The translations under genes and the position numbers were made by a program. From positions 1-24,544 of the forward strand of contig JAITBW010000002.1 in assembly GCA_031283385.1 (NCBI GenBank): DNA of 24,544 bases. Reading direction: 5' to 3'. The stretch is from Nitrososphaerota archaeon. GTDB lineage: Archaea; Thermoproteota; Bathyarchaeia; Bathyarchaeales; Bathycorpusculaceae. Shown one piece after another: positions 15,127-22,890 of this stretch (the first letter of the stretch is position 1; each line of letters starts with the position of its first letter). The notes beneath the pieces were generated by a model. The model saw only the letters and a list, made by a program, of their open reading frames with translations. It was not told where the DNA came from and searched no databases.

Positions 15127-15786
15127 TTGTTTATAGATTTTAGGGTGGACGGGAAAAAGGTTGTTGTCGTAGGTGGGGGTGCGGAGGGTTATCGTAAGAT
15201 TCAAAATTTTCTTGGTAGCTCTGCGGAGATAACTGTTGTTAGTAACGAGTTTTCTGTGGGTATAAGAGGTATTGCAGAGCAGGGGAAGATAATTTTAAAG
15301 CAGTATCGGATTGTTGATGCGAAAAAGTTTGTTGACCAGTTAGATCCCAAGCCAGATATGTTGTTAGCTGTTACAGATGATGTAGAATTAAATAGGCAGC
15401 TTGTAGAGGCTGCAAGAGTTGTTGGTTGTATAGTGTATAGTGTGACGGATCCGTTTTTGTGTGATTTTGTTTTTCCGGCTGTTGCGCGTGTTGGGGGTGA
15501 TGTTAGGATTGCTGTGTCTACGGGTGGCAAGAGTCCGGCGGTGGCTATGAGTTTGCGGCAGAGGATTGAAGAGCTTGTAACGTTGGAGGATTTGTTAGAA
15601 ATAGAGTTGCAGGCATATTTGCGTGGATTGTTTAAAAGTAGCATTTCTGATCAGCGCGTTCGTAGTAAGTTTTTAAAAGAGATACTTAATAATGTGGATG
15701 TAAAACAAGCATTAAGGGAAGGTAACATTTGTGTGGCTAAAGAGTTAGCCCTCAAAATTGTGAAAAATAGTGAGGTTATGGGATAA
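15127..15786 (+). CDS. sirC: Precorrin-2 dehydrogenase (CysG N-terminal / Met8-like)
   Basis: Oxidises precorrin-2 to sirohydrochlorin with NAD+, providing the CbiX substrate. At 219 residues it has an N-terminal Rossmann motif, VVVVGGGAEGYRKIQNFL (12-29). The loop SVTDPFLCDFVFPAVARVGG and VSTGGKSPAVAMSLR follow, both characteristic of the CysG-N/Met8 family. The C-terminal helical part is present, while the methyltransferase half of full CysG is absent; that activity is the separate cobA here. Start is TTG at 15127, 5 bases after the previous stop, with a weak ribosome-binding site. It could also have ferrochelatase activity, as Met8 does. Confidence 0.9.
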   Translation: MFIDFRVDGKKVVVVGGGAEGYRKIQNFLGSSAEITVVSNEFSVGIRGIAEQGKIILKQYRIVDAKKFVDQLDPKPDMLLAVTDDVELNRQLVEAARVVGCIVYSVTDPFLCDFVFPAVARVGGDVRIAVSTGGKSPAVAMSLRQRIEELVTLEDLLEIELQAYLRGLFKSSISDQRVRSKFLKEILNNVDVKQALREGNICVAKELALKIVKNSEVMG

Positions 15787-16763
15787 TGAGTTTTCCAAAT
15801 GTACGTATGAGGAGGCTTCGCAGGACAGAAGCACTGCGAACAATGTTAGATCAAAGTCAAGTTCAACCAAGCAGTCTAATTTACCCTATTTTTGTTGATG
15901 AAACTATAACAGAGCCTGTGCCTATTGTAACGATGCCGGGTTATTTCCGTTATCCGCTTGATAGAGTTGTAGATGAAGGAAAAGTGGCGCTGGAGCAGGG
16001 TGTGAGGGGTGTGCTTTTGTTTGGTGTTCCTGCTAAAAAGGATGAAGTAGGTTCAGGTGCGTATGCTAGAAATGGTGTTGTTCAGAAGGCGGCAAAAAAG
16101 CTTAGGTCTCAATTTAAAGAGGATCTAGTCATAATTGGTGATGTTTGTTTATGTGAGTATACAGATCATGGTCATTGTGGGGTAATTGATAAGGAAGGTG
16201 CCGTTCAAAATGATGAGACTCTTGAATTGTTAGGTAAAACTGCTGTAAGTCAAGTTGAAGCGGGTGTTGACATAGTTGCTCCTTCAGCAATGATGGATGG
16301 ACAAGTTCTTGCGATACGCGAGTTTTTAGATGATGCAGATTTTGAGCAGACGCCTATTTTAGCTTACTCTGCTAAATATGCCTCAGCGTTTTATGGGCCG
16401 TTTCGTGATGCTGCTGAGTCTACGCCAAAGTTTGGTAATCGTAAGAGTTATCAGATGAGTCAGGGTAGTGTTCATGAGGCGTTGCGGGAAATGGAGCTTG
16501 ACATAAATGAGGGTGCTGACATGTTAATGGTAAAGCCTGCGTTGGCGTATTTGGATATTATAAGTCTTGCAAAATCCAGTTTCGATGTGCCTATAGTTGC
16601 GTATAATGTGAGTGGTGAGTATTCTATGGTTAAAGCAGCTGCTTTAAATGGTTGGATAGATGAGGCAAGTGCTGTAAATGAGGTTTTAACAGGTATTAAA
16701 CGTGCAGGTGCTGACTTAATTATTACGTATCATGCTAAAAATGTAAAAGATTGGTTGAAGTAA
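15786..16763 (+). CDS. hemB: Delta-aminolevulinic acid dehydratase (porphobilinogen synthase) HemB
   Basis: Condenses two 5-aminolevulinates into porphobilinogen. At 325 residues it is standard length. The Zn-type metal site has all three cysteines, Cys121, Cys123 and Cys131, in VCLCEYTDHGHCG. The two Schiff-base lysines are Lys197 (AYSAKYAS) and Lys250 (LMVKPALAY). The ATG overlaps the stop of the dehydrogenase gene as TAATG. The next gene, hemL, acts one step earlier in the pathway. Confidence 0.97.
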   Translation: MSFPNVRMRRLRRTEALRTMLDQSQVQPSSLIYPIFVDETITEPVPIVTMPGYFRYPLDRVVDEGKVALEQGVRGVLLFGVPAKKDEVGSGAYARNGVVQKAAKKLRSQFKEDLVIIGDVCLCEYTDHGHCGVIDKEGAVQNDETLELLGKTAVSQVEAGVDIVAPSAMMDGQVLAIREFLDDADFEQTPILAYSAKYASAFYGPFRDAAESTPKFGNRKSYQMSQGSVHEALREMELDINEGADMLMVKPALAYLDIISLAKSSFDVPIVAYNVSGEYSMVKAAALNGWIDEASAVNEVLTGIKRAGADLIITYHAKNVKDWLK

Positions 16764-16764
16764 C

Positions 16765-18069
16765 TTGAATGAAAGTATAAGCAATTCACAGATGTTTTTT
16801 GAGAGAGCAAAAAAGGTTTTGCCGGGAGGCGTAAATAGTCCTGTTCGAGCGTTTTTGCCATACCCTTTCTTTGTTGAACGTGCGGAGGGTTCTAAACTGT
16901 TTGATGTCGACGGTAAGGTCTACATTGACTACTGTAATGCTTATGGTGCCATGCTGTTTGGTCATGCTTACCCCGAGGTTGTGGAGGCTGTTAGAGCGCA
17001 ACTGTCAAAAGGTACTCTTTACGGTGTTCCAACTGAGCAAGAAGTAAAGTTTGCAGAGTTAATTCAGAAAGTATCTCCATGTATGGAAATGATGCGGCTT
17101 GTTAATACAGGAACAGAAGCTACAATGCATGCCATACGTGCAGTAAGGGGGTATACGGGTCGTAAAAAGATTGTAAAATTTGAAGGCTGCTTCCATGGTT
17201 CGCATGATAATGTGTTAGTTAAAGCCGGTTCAGGTGCGGCGACTTTTGGTACGCCTAACTCGTTGGGTGTTCCAGAGGATACTACAAAGAACACTATTGT
17301 TGTGCCCTATAATGATGTTGCCGCTGTGGAAGAGGTGTTGGAGCGGGAAGGTAATGATATAGCAGCGGTGATTGTTGAGCCTGTTCTTGCAAATGTTGGT
17401 TTAATATTGCCAAAGCCTGACTATCTAGTTAGTTTGCGTAAATTGACTAGTAAATACGGTGTTGTGCTTATTTTTGATGAGATTATAACTGGTTTTCGTC
17501 TTGCGTTAGGTGGTGCTCAGGAGTATTTTGATGTTAAGCCTGATATGGCGACGCTTGGTAAAGTGCTTGGTGGCGGTTTTTCAGTTGCAGCTTTTGGTGG
17601 CAAGGCGGAGATTATGCAGCATATATCGCCAGTTGGCGGGGTTTATCAAGCGGGGACGTTTAGTGGTAATCCTGTTTCTGCGGTTGCGGGTTATGCTGTG
17701 CTTAATATTTTAGTGCAGAGGAAGGGCGAAATTTATCCGCGTTTGGAAAGAGTTGCTCAAGAGCTTAGCAGGGCGTTAGTGGATTTGTCTAAGGATTACA
17801 AGTTGCCTGTGCAGGTGTATAATATAGCCTCGTTGTATCAGATTTTTTTCACTGATAGTGTAGTTACGGATTATGCTTGTGCAAAATTGTCTAATGTGAA
17901 AATGTTTAATGCATATTTTAATGAGCTTCTTAAGCAAGGAGTGTTTATTCCTCCTTCGCAATTTGAAACATGTTTTGCCTCAACAGCTCATTTGCCTGAG
18001 GATATAGAGTATACTATTGAAGCTTTTGATAAGGCCTTAGCGGCAGCATCTATGGAGAGAAAGTCATAA
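16765..18069 (+). CDS. hemL: Glutamate-1-semialdehyde 2,1-aminomutase HemL
   Basis: PLP-dependent aminomutase that turns glutamate-1-semialdehyde (from HemA) into 5-aminolevulinate. At 434 residues it has AKKVLPGGVNSPVRAF near the N-terminus, NTGTEATMHAIRAVRGYTGR (114-133), LIFDEIITGFR (235-245), and the PLP lysine Lys266 in TLGKVLGGGF. Start is TTG at 16765, one base after the hemB stop; the nearby ATG at 16769 is out of frame. An in-frame ATG at 16792 would cut into the family N-terminus. Ends in a TAATG overlap with hemC. Confidence 0.97.
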   Translation: MNESISNSQMFFERAKKVLPGGVNSPVRAFLPYPFFVERAEGSKLFDVDGKVYIDYCNAYGAMLFGHAYPEVVEAVRAQLSKGTLYGVPTEQEVKFAELIQKVSPCMEMMRLVNTGTEATMHAIRAVRGYTGRKKIVKFEGCFHGSHDNVLVKAGSGAATFGTPNSLGVPEDTTKNTIVVPYNDVAAVEEVLEREGNDIAAVIVEPVLANVGLILPKPDYLVSLRKLTSKYGVVLIFDEIITGFRLALGGAQEYFDVKPDMATLGKVLGGGFSVAAFGGKAEIMQHISPVGGVYQAGTFSGNPVSAVAGYAVLNILVQRKGEIYPRLERVAQELSRALVDLSKDYKLPVQVYNIASLYQIFFTDSVVTDYACAKLSNVKMFNAYFNELLKQGVFIPPSQFETCFASTAHLPEDIEYTIEAFDKALAAASMERKS

Positions 18070-19007
18070 TGGTTGTTGTGTATACAGTAGGTACAAGGGG
18101 TAGTAAGCTTGCTTTAGCTCAGACGGGTCGTACGTTAGAGCAAATTCGGCAGGTGCATCCGGAGGTTGGCTTTAAGCTTAAGGTAATTAAGACTGAAGGT
18201 GATAGGGAGCATGGTAAGCCGCTTTTTAGTATTGATGCTAAGGGTATTTTTGAGCGTGAGATTGATCAGGAGGTTGCATCTGGTGAGATTGATTTTGCTG
18301 TTCATAGTTTAAAAGATGTGCCTATTGTAGAGCAGCAAACAGGTACAGTTCTTGCTGCTGTTCCTAAACGTGACTCGCCATGTGACGTTTTTATTTCTAA
18401 TGGCATAAAACTTGAGGATTTGCCGAAAGGAGCCGTTGTTGGCACGGGTAGTTTGAGACGGTTAGCTGAGATTAAGTATGTTCGATCTGATTTAGAAGTG
18501 GAGCCTATACGTGGTAATGTGGATACGAGAATTGGTAAAGTGCAGAAAGGTGAAATATCGGGTGTTGTAATTGCGGAGGCGGGGCTTGAGCGGATGAATA
18601 TAACAGATTTGAGGACTCAGCGTTTATCGTTGGAAAATTTTCCATCTGCAGCGGGTCAGGGAGCTATTGCTATAGTGGCTAAAGAGGGTAACACGGAGTT
18701 AATTGATGTTTTGCAGTCAGTTGAAGATAGAGTTACGCGTGCTGAAATTACAGCTGAGCGATGTCTAGTTTTAAAGCTTGCAGGAGGTTGTCGTGTGCCT
18801 ATTGGTGCTGTTGGACGGGTGATAGGGGACATGTTAACTGTTTATGGTTCAGTTTATTCTCTTAATGAGCGTAAAAAGATTTGTGCATCTGCAAGCGGAA
18901 CTCTTTCTCAAGCGGAAGAGTTGGGTTATAAAGTGGGCGAAGAGTTAATACTGCAGGGTGCAGAAGACATTGAAAGAGAGTGGCGTGAAAAGTATGGTGT
19001 ATGGTAA
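18069..19007 (+). CDS. hemC: Porphobilinogen deaminase (hydroxymethylbilane synthase) HemC
   Basis: Polymerises four porphobilinogens into hydroxymethylbilane using a dipyrromethane cofactor. At 312 residues it shows VGTRGSKLALAQT (7-19), the catalytic-Asp loop AVHSLKDVP (77-85), GSLRR (127-131), IRGNVDTRIGK, and the cofactor-binding Cys241 in KLAGGCRVPIGA. The ATG is coupled to hemL by TAATG. The 3' end overlaps cobA by 14 bases if cobA starts at its ATG. Confidence 0.97.
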   Translation: MVVVYTVGTRGSKLALAQTGRTLEQIRQVHPEVGFKLKVIKTEGDREHGKPLFSIDAKGIFEREIDQEVASGEIDFAVHSLKDVPIVEQQTGTVLAAVPKRDSPCDVFISNGIKLEDLPKGAVVGTGSLRRLAEIKYVRSDLEVEPIRGNVDTRIGKVQKGEISGVVIAEAGLERMNITDLRTQRLSLENFPSAAGQGAIAIVAKEGNTELIDVLQSVEDRVTRAEITAERCLVLKLAGGCRVPIGAVGRVIGDMLTVYGSVYSLNERKKICASASGTLSQAEELGYKVGEELILQGAEDIEREWREKYGVW

Positions 19008-19752
19008 AGTTTATCTTGTAGGTGCAGGTCCGGGTGATCCTAAATTGTTAACTGTTAAGGCAGTTGAGGCAATAAAGTCTGCAGATGTTGTTATTTATGA
19101 CCGTTTAGGAGTTAGTGATGAAGTATTAAGTATGGCTCCAGCTGCAGCTGAGCGGGTATTTGTTGGTAAGCGGACGGGTTTGCATGAGGTGCCTCAGGAT
19201 CAAATTACAGAGTTAATTGTAAAGAAGGCAAAAGAGGGAGGTGTTGTTGTGCGTTTGAAGGGTGGTGACCCGTTTATTTTTGGCAGAGGTGGTGAGGAAG
19301 TTGAGGCGTTAGTTGCAGAAGGTATCTCTTTTGAAGTTGTGCCGGGCATTAGCAGTAGCGTTGCGGCGCCTATGTATGCAGGTATACCCTTAACGCATAG
19401 AGATTACGCTGCCTCAGTAGCTATAATTACGGGTCATCGTGCAGGAGAAGCGGAAAAACCTGTTGATTGGGTAAAAATCGCCAATGCCGTAGATACTATG
19501 GTTATTTTAATGGGTGTTGAGTCCTTAGAGGGTATTGTAAGTAAAATGCTTAAAGGCGGAATAACAGCAGATAAGCCCGTTGCCATGGTTGAGTCAGGAA
19601 CACTTCCACAGCAACGCACTATAATTGCAACGTTAGGAACAATTATTGATAAAGCTAAAAAAGATAGTTTTAAACCGCCTTCAATTATTCTCATAGGAGA
19701 CGTAGCAGAGTTAGGAAGAAAACTAGCATGGTTCAAACAGCCTCTCTCTTAA
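18994..19752 (+). CDS. cobA: Uroporphyrinogen-III C-methyltransferase (SUMT) CobA
   Basis: Adds two methyl groups (C2 and C7) to uroporphyrinogen III, giving precorrin-2. About 252 residues. Motifs: GKVYLVGAGPGDPKLLTVKA at the N-terminus, VVIYDRLGVSDEVL, VRLKGGDPFIFGRGGEE and VVPGISSSVAAPMYAGIPLTHRD, all diagnostic of SUMT. The ATG at 18994 gives the family-typical start. A GTG at 18958 in the same frame would add 12 unconserved residues and a longer overlap with hemC. The 3' end overlaps hemD by 25 bases. It sets the branch from haem-type intermediates to sirohaem and corrins. Confidence 0.96.
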   Translation: MVYGKVYLVGAGPGDPKLLTVKAVEAIKSADVVIYDRLGVSDEVLSMAPAAAERVFVGKRTGLHEVPQDQITELIVKKAKEGGVVVRLKGGDPFIFGRGGEEVEALVAEGISFEVVPGISSSVAAPMYAGIPLTHRDYAASVAIITGHRAGEAEKPVDWVKIANAVDTMVILMGVESLEGIVSKMLKGGITADKPVAMVESGTLPQQRTIIATLGTIIDKAKKDSFKPPSIILIGDVAELGRKLAWFKQPLS

Positions 19753-20561
19753 AAAACAAAGTTATCGCCTTAACGCGTCCAGTAGGTCAAGCAGAGGAAG
19801 CGGGGCAACTTATCCGAGCTAAAGGCGGTATACCTTACTATATGCCAGCTATAGAAATAAAGCCGCTAAATAATACAGAACACGTAAAACGGTTTATAAC
19901 TGAACTAGAAGCAGGCACTGTAGACTACGTTATACTAATGAGCACAAATGGGGTAAAACATCTCTTTGAAGTTGCAAAAAACATAAACCACATAGACGCA
20001 TTACGCAGAGGACTCGCAAAAACATGTGTCATAGGCGTTGGTCCAAGAACAGCTCAAGAACTTGAAACATACAACATACACGTAGACATAATTCCCGAAA
20101 AATACAGCTCAGAAGGACTCCTAGAAGTCTTAAAGGATAAAGACGTAAAAGACAAAGTTATAAGAATCCCAAGAACAACAAGTGCCGCTCCAACATTAAA
20201 TAACCAACTAACAGACATGGGCGCAGATGTACAAGAAATTCACGTCTACGAGTCAGGACTACCAATTAACGAAGACCTAAAAAACAAATTCCACAATGAC
20301 CTAGTAAACGGTCGAATTGATGCAATTCTCTTCGGTAGCGGACTTAGCGCAAAAAACATTTTTAAAATGCTCACCGAAAAAACACCAATAGAACAACTAC
20401 AAAAAATATTATCAGAAAAAATAACAACCGTAGCAATAGGACCAACAACCGCACAAGCAGTAAAAGAACTCAACATAAAAGTTGACGTAACACCAAAAAA
20501 CTACCTATTCGAAGATGCCCTAAACGCCCTAGCAGAACACTGGACAAAAACACAACACTAA
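19728..20561 (+). CDS. hemD: Uroporphyrinogen-III synthase HemD
   Basis: Cyclises hydroxymethylbilane with inversion of ring D. At 277 residues the sequence is weakly conserved, as is usual for HemD, but the pattern is clear: VIALTRPVGQAEEAGQLI at the start, YVILMSTNGVKHLF (about 67-80), VIGVGPRTAQELE (about 101-113), IRIPRTTSA, DAILFGSGLSAKNIF, and VAIGPTTAQAVKEL near the C-terminus. Two alternating alpha/beta domains are expected. The ATG at 19728 has TAGGAAG upstream and overlaps cobA by 25 bases. Last gene of the plus operon. Its coding strand is markedly A/C-rich, unlike the G/T-rich genes before it. Confidence 0.93.
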   Translation: MVQTASLLKNKVIALTRPVGQAEEAGQLIRAKGGIPYYMPAIEIKPLNNTEHVKRFITELEAGTVDYVILMSTNGVKHLFEVAKNINHIDALRRGLAKTCVIGVGPRTAQELETYNIHVDIIPEKYSSEGLLEVLKDKDVKDKVIRIPRTTSAAPTLNNQLTDMGADVQEIHVYESGLPINEDLKNKFHNDLVNGRIDAILFGSGLSAKNIFKMLTEKTPIEQLQKILSEKITTVAIGPTTAQAVKELNIKVDVTPKNYLFEDALNALAEHWTKTQH

Positions 20562-20718
20562 CTACAATATTAAAAAATATAAAACCGCATCAAATTGCTG
20601 CCATACCGTAAACATACTCTGGTCTGCTGATTGAAACAGCCAACAAAAATATGCTCTCAAATAGCATCAATAAATTAAAGTACAACTGCGATTACTGATT
20701 AATCAAGAGGAATGAAAC
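20562..20718. other. Intergenic region with candidate promoter for the anchored secreted protein
   Basis: This 157-bp AT-rich gap has a TATA-like AATAAATTA (20669-20677) that predicts a start near 20699. A perfect 10-bp palindrome, TGATTAATCA (20696-20705), sits at that start, followed by AGAGGA as ribosome-binding site before the ATG at 20719. No strong terminator for hemD is seen. Confidence 0.35.
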
Positions 20719-21357
20719 ATGAAAAAACTAAAAACAGGAAATATTGTAATTTTTGCTGTTCTGTTAATAGTGATAATCGTTGTTTCATTGTTTGCTGTTA
20801 ATGCTTTTCGAAATTCACACAATACAGAAAATGATACGTCACAACCATCAGCAAGTAATACCCCACAACCATCTCCGCAGAATGTCCCAAGCAATGCACA
20901 GTTAAATAATGCAGGATATCTTGAGTATAGAGATGGAGAGTCTAAACTGTTTTTAGTTTCAGCTAATGCCTCATATGGCGTATATTCAGCAAACATGCCA
21001 TGGATTGGAGGCACATTTGGTGGACAGGACTGTTTTGCTATAACTGCTACAATTAGAAGTGATTATACAAGAGAAGAACTACAGGAATTAGGTATTATTT
21101 CAGATGCGTATCATTCAGGACGAGTGTATTTTGCTGTGTGTGCTACACTTTATGAGGGTTCTTCCCAAGTTTCAGCAGATGATGTATCAGGTGCTATAGT
21201 GGGTTCTATGTCTCCGCCGATAGGAGCCCCTCAATGGTGTTTACTTTGTGGTGAAACCGATACAGTAGAAATATACATGGCAACTAATAACAGAAACATA
21301 GACAATTATACCATAGAATTCAGAATACTAGACTTATCAGGTATGGCTATACCATAG
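20719..21357 (+). CDS. Membrane-anchored secreted protein of unknown function
   Basis: A 212-residue protein with a Lys-rich N-terminus and a single hydrophobic segment (about 9-29). A Ser/Pro/Gln/Asn-rich linker (about 33-62), typical of archaeal surface proteins, leads to an extracellular domain (65-212). The domain has four cysteines: Cys105, Cys141 and a CLLC pair at 174 and 177, which could form disulphides or bind metal. It looks mainly beta-stranded. No lipobox. The Shine-Dalgarno AGAGGA is well placed. It lies between hemD and the second beta-helix gene, with convergent orientation to the latter. I do not recognise a family. Confidence 0.75.
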   Translation: MKKLKTGNIVIFAVLLIVIIVVSLFAVNAFRNSHNTENDTSQPSASNTPQPSPQNVPSNAQLNNAGYLEYRDGESKLFLVSANASYGVYSANMPWIGGTFGGQDCFAITATIRSDYTREELQELGIISDAYHSGRVYFAVCATLYEGSSQVSADDVSGAIVGSMSPPIGAPQWCLLCGETDTVEIYMATNNRNIDNYTIEFRILDLSGMAIP

Positions 21358-21531
21358 ATATATTTACAACGCATCAACACCCACAAAGTATACTCACAAT
21401 AAAAAATGCAACATAAACCTCAAAGAATTTGCCATTTTCTAAAAACACAGGACATTATTCTTATTAAAATTTAGAGCGCATGCTACACTAGGAAATATAT
21501 ACTAAAAAGTTAGAAAACAACAAGATAACAC

Positions 21532-21567
21532 AGTAGGTTTGACCCACAACAGGTCTACTCATTTTTT
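21532..21567 (+). terminator. Hairpin plus T-run between convergent genes
   Basis: AGTAGGTT (21532-21539) can pair with GGTCTACT (21552-21559) with five Watson-Crick and three G-U pairs and a 12-base loop, followed two bases later by six Ts (21562-21567). It would end transcription of the 20719 gene before the convergent beta-helix gene. The stem is weak, so the T-run may be what matters. Confidence 0.3.
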
Positions 21568-21575
21568 ACTTCTAT

Positions 21576-22721
21576 CTAACTAACTTTCTTTTGGAAGTAA
21601 AAGTACAAAGCAATAGCAACAATCCCAACCACTACAATCACTACAACTATACAAATGATAACATTGGTGCTCAAATTATAACCGTTACCAGTAGAAGATT
21701 CATCAGTGCCATTAGAAGACCCATTATCGACATTGGGAGATTCATCAGTCTCATTAGAAGACCCATTATTCTCATTAGATAATCCGCTATCACCCGTTGA
21801 ATCACTACTATCAGAGGGGTACACATCTAAAGGTGTGTTGTCATAAATTGTACAATCAGACAAGTTAAGTGTTCCATAAGCATTGTGTACCCCACCCCCA
21901 TCATTTTTGGCAGTGTTATTATAAATCTTGCCACCAGTCAAGTTAAGGGTACCATAAGCGTTGTACACTCCACCACCATTGTTCGACACACTGTTATCAG
22001 AAATTTCGCCACCAGACAAAGTAAAGTTGCCATTATTAACCCACAGACCACCACCAGCAACAGCGGTATTCCCCGAAATTTCCCCACCAGACATAATGAA
22101 AGCCCCATCAACATACACACCACCACCAACAGTAGCTGTATTATTAGAAATTTTACCACCAGACAAATTAAAAATGCCGTTACCATAAACACGTACACCG
22201 CCACCACCATGTGCAATACCAACCCAGTTACCAGAAATTTCCCCAGCATACATAATAAACATACCACCGGAATTGACAGTCACACCTTGACCAGACTCAT
22301 TTTCATTATGAACAACAATAATCCCACCAAGCCTCAATACACCGCCGTCATCAACAGAGATAGCACTCTCGCCGTCAACACCAACTAACTTGTAAATTGG
22401 CACAAAAAAACCGCTCACTTGGTTGCTCGTTAAGGTAATATCTTTGCCAGCAGGAATAGTAAGTGTGGAACCTGTTAACGTAATATCATTGTCAAGAGCA
22501 ATAACTGTAGACTCAATAGCCGTATTAATGGCATTTCTAAGTTCAACCTCATTACTAACCACCATATTACCAGAAGCCCCAAACACAAAGGAAACGCCAC
22601 TAAATGTAGAAGCAAAACAAGAAGAGAATAAAACTATCATGGATAATAAAGAAACAAAAACTAAAAATTTTTGAGCTTGAAAACAACGTAAACCAATTTT
22701 GAATTTACTACTCATGCTCAT
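21576..22721 (-). CDS. Membrane-anchored beta-helix surface protein, paralogue of 314-1606
   Basis: A 381-residue protein. A basic N-terminus and hydrophobic segment (about 19-40) serve as signal or anchor. A conserved block has VIALDNDITLTGSTLTI and YKLVGVDGESAISVDDGG. About seven rungs of the GGGVxxxGxFxxSGGxISxNxA type follow (about 150-300). A Ser/Asn/Asp/Glu-rich linker (about 300-345) has a quasi-repeated GSSNxTDES motif. A C-terminal membrane helix (about 354-376) ends in QKKVS. It should face outward as an adhesin-like protein. Start has AGAGGT 8 bases upstream, and a TTTAAATT box about 35 bases upstream could be the TATA element. The linker is acidic here but Gly-rich in the left paralogue. 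Confidence 0.85.
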   Translation of the reverse strand: MSMSSKFKIGLRCFQAQKFLVFVSLLSMIVLFSSCFASTFSGVSFVFGASGNMVVSNEVELRNAINTAIESTVIALDNDITLTGSTLTIPAGKDITLTSNQVSGFFVPIYKLVGVDGESAISVDDGGVLRLGGIIVVHNENESGQGVTVNSGGMFIMYAGEISGNWVGIAHGGGGVRVYGNGIFNLSGGKISNNTATVGGGVYVDGAFIMSGGEISGNTAVAGGGLWVNNGNFTLSGGEISDNSVSNNGGGVYNAYGTLNLTGGKIYNNTAKNDGGGVHNAYGTLNLSDCTIYDNTPLDVYPSDSSDSTGDSGLSNENNGSSNETDESPNVDNGSSNGTDESSTGNGYNLSTNVIICIVVVIVVVGIVAIALYFYFQKKVS

Positions 22722-22752
22722 ACAGACAACCTCTTACAAGTATATATCAACA

Positions 22753-22760
22753 AATTTAAA
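22753..22760 (-). promoter_or_regulatory. Candidate TATA box of the right beta-helix gene
   Basis: The minus strand reads TTTAAATT, about 26 bases before position 22731. That would give a very short leader that just includes the AGAGGT ribosome-binding site (22729-22734). The surroundings are AT-rich, so confidence is low. Confidence 0.25.
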
Positions 22761-22832
22761 CAATTAAGTCGTTGCATATATGAATTACTCCATAAATGCA
22801 GAAACGGATAAAAAAGTGTAAAAAGCAGAAAC

Positions 22833-22882
22833 AAAAAACAAACATAAAAAATACAACAACGTGATTAATGAAAAAAGTTGTT
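22833..22882 (-). terminator. Possible terminator after the conserved unknown gene
   Basis: AACAAC (22855-22860) and GTTGTT (22877-22882) form a 6-bp stem with a 16-base loop. On the minus strand this is followed by a T-rich tract (complement of 22833-22850). It lies just downstream of the stop at 22891. The stem is weak. Confidence 0.25.
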
Positions 22883-22890
22883 AATGGATG

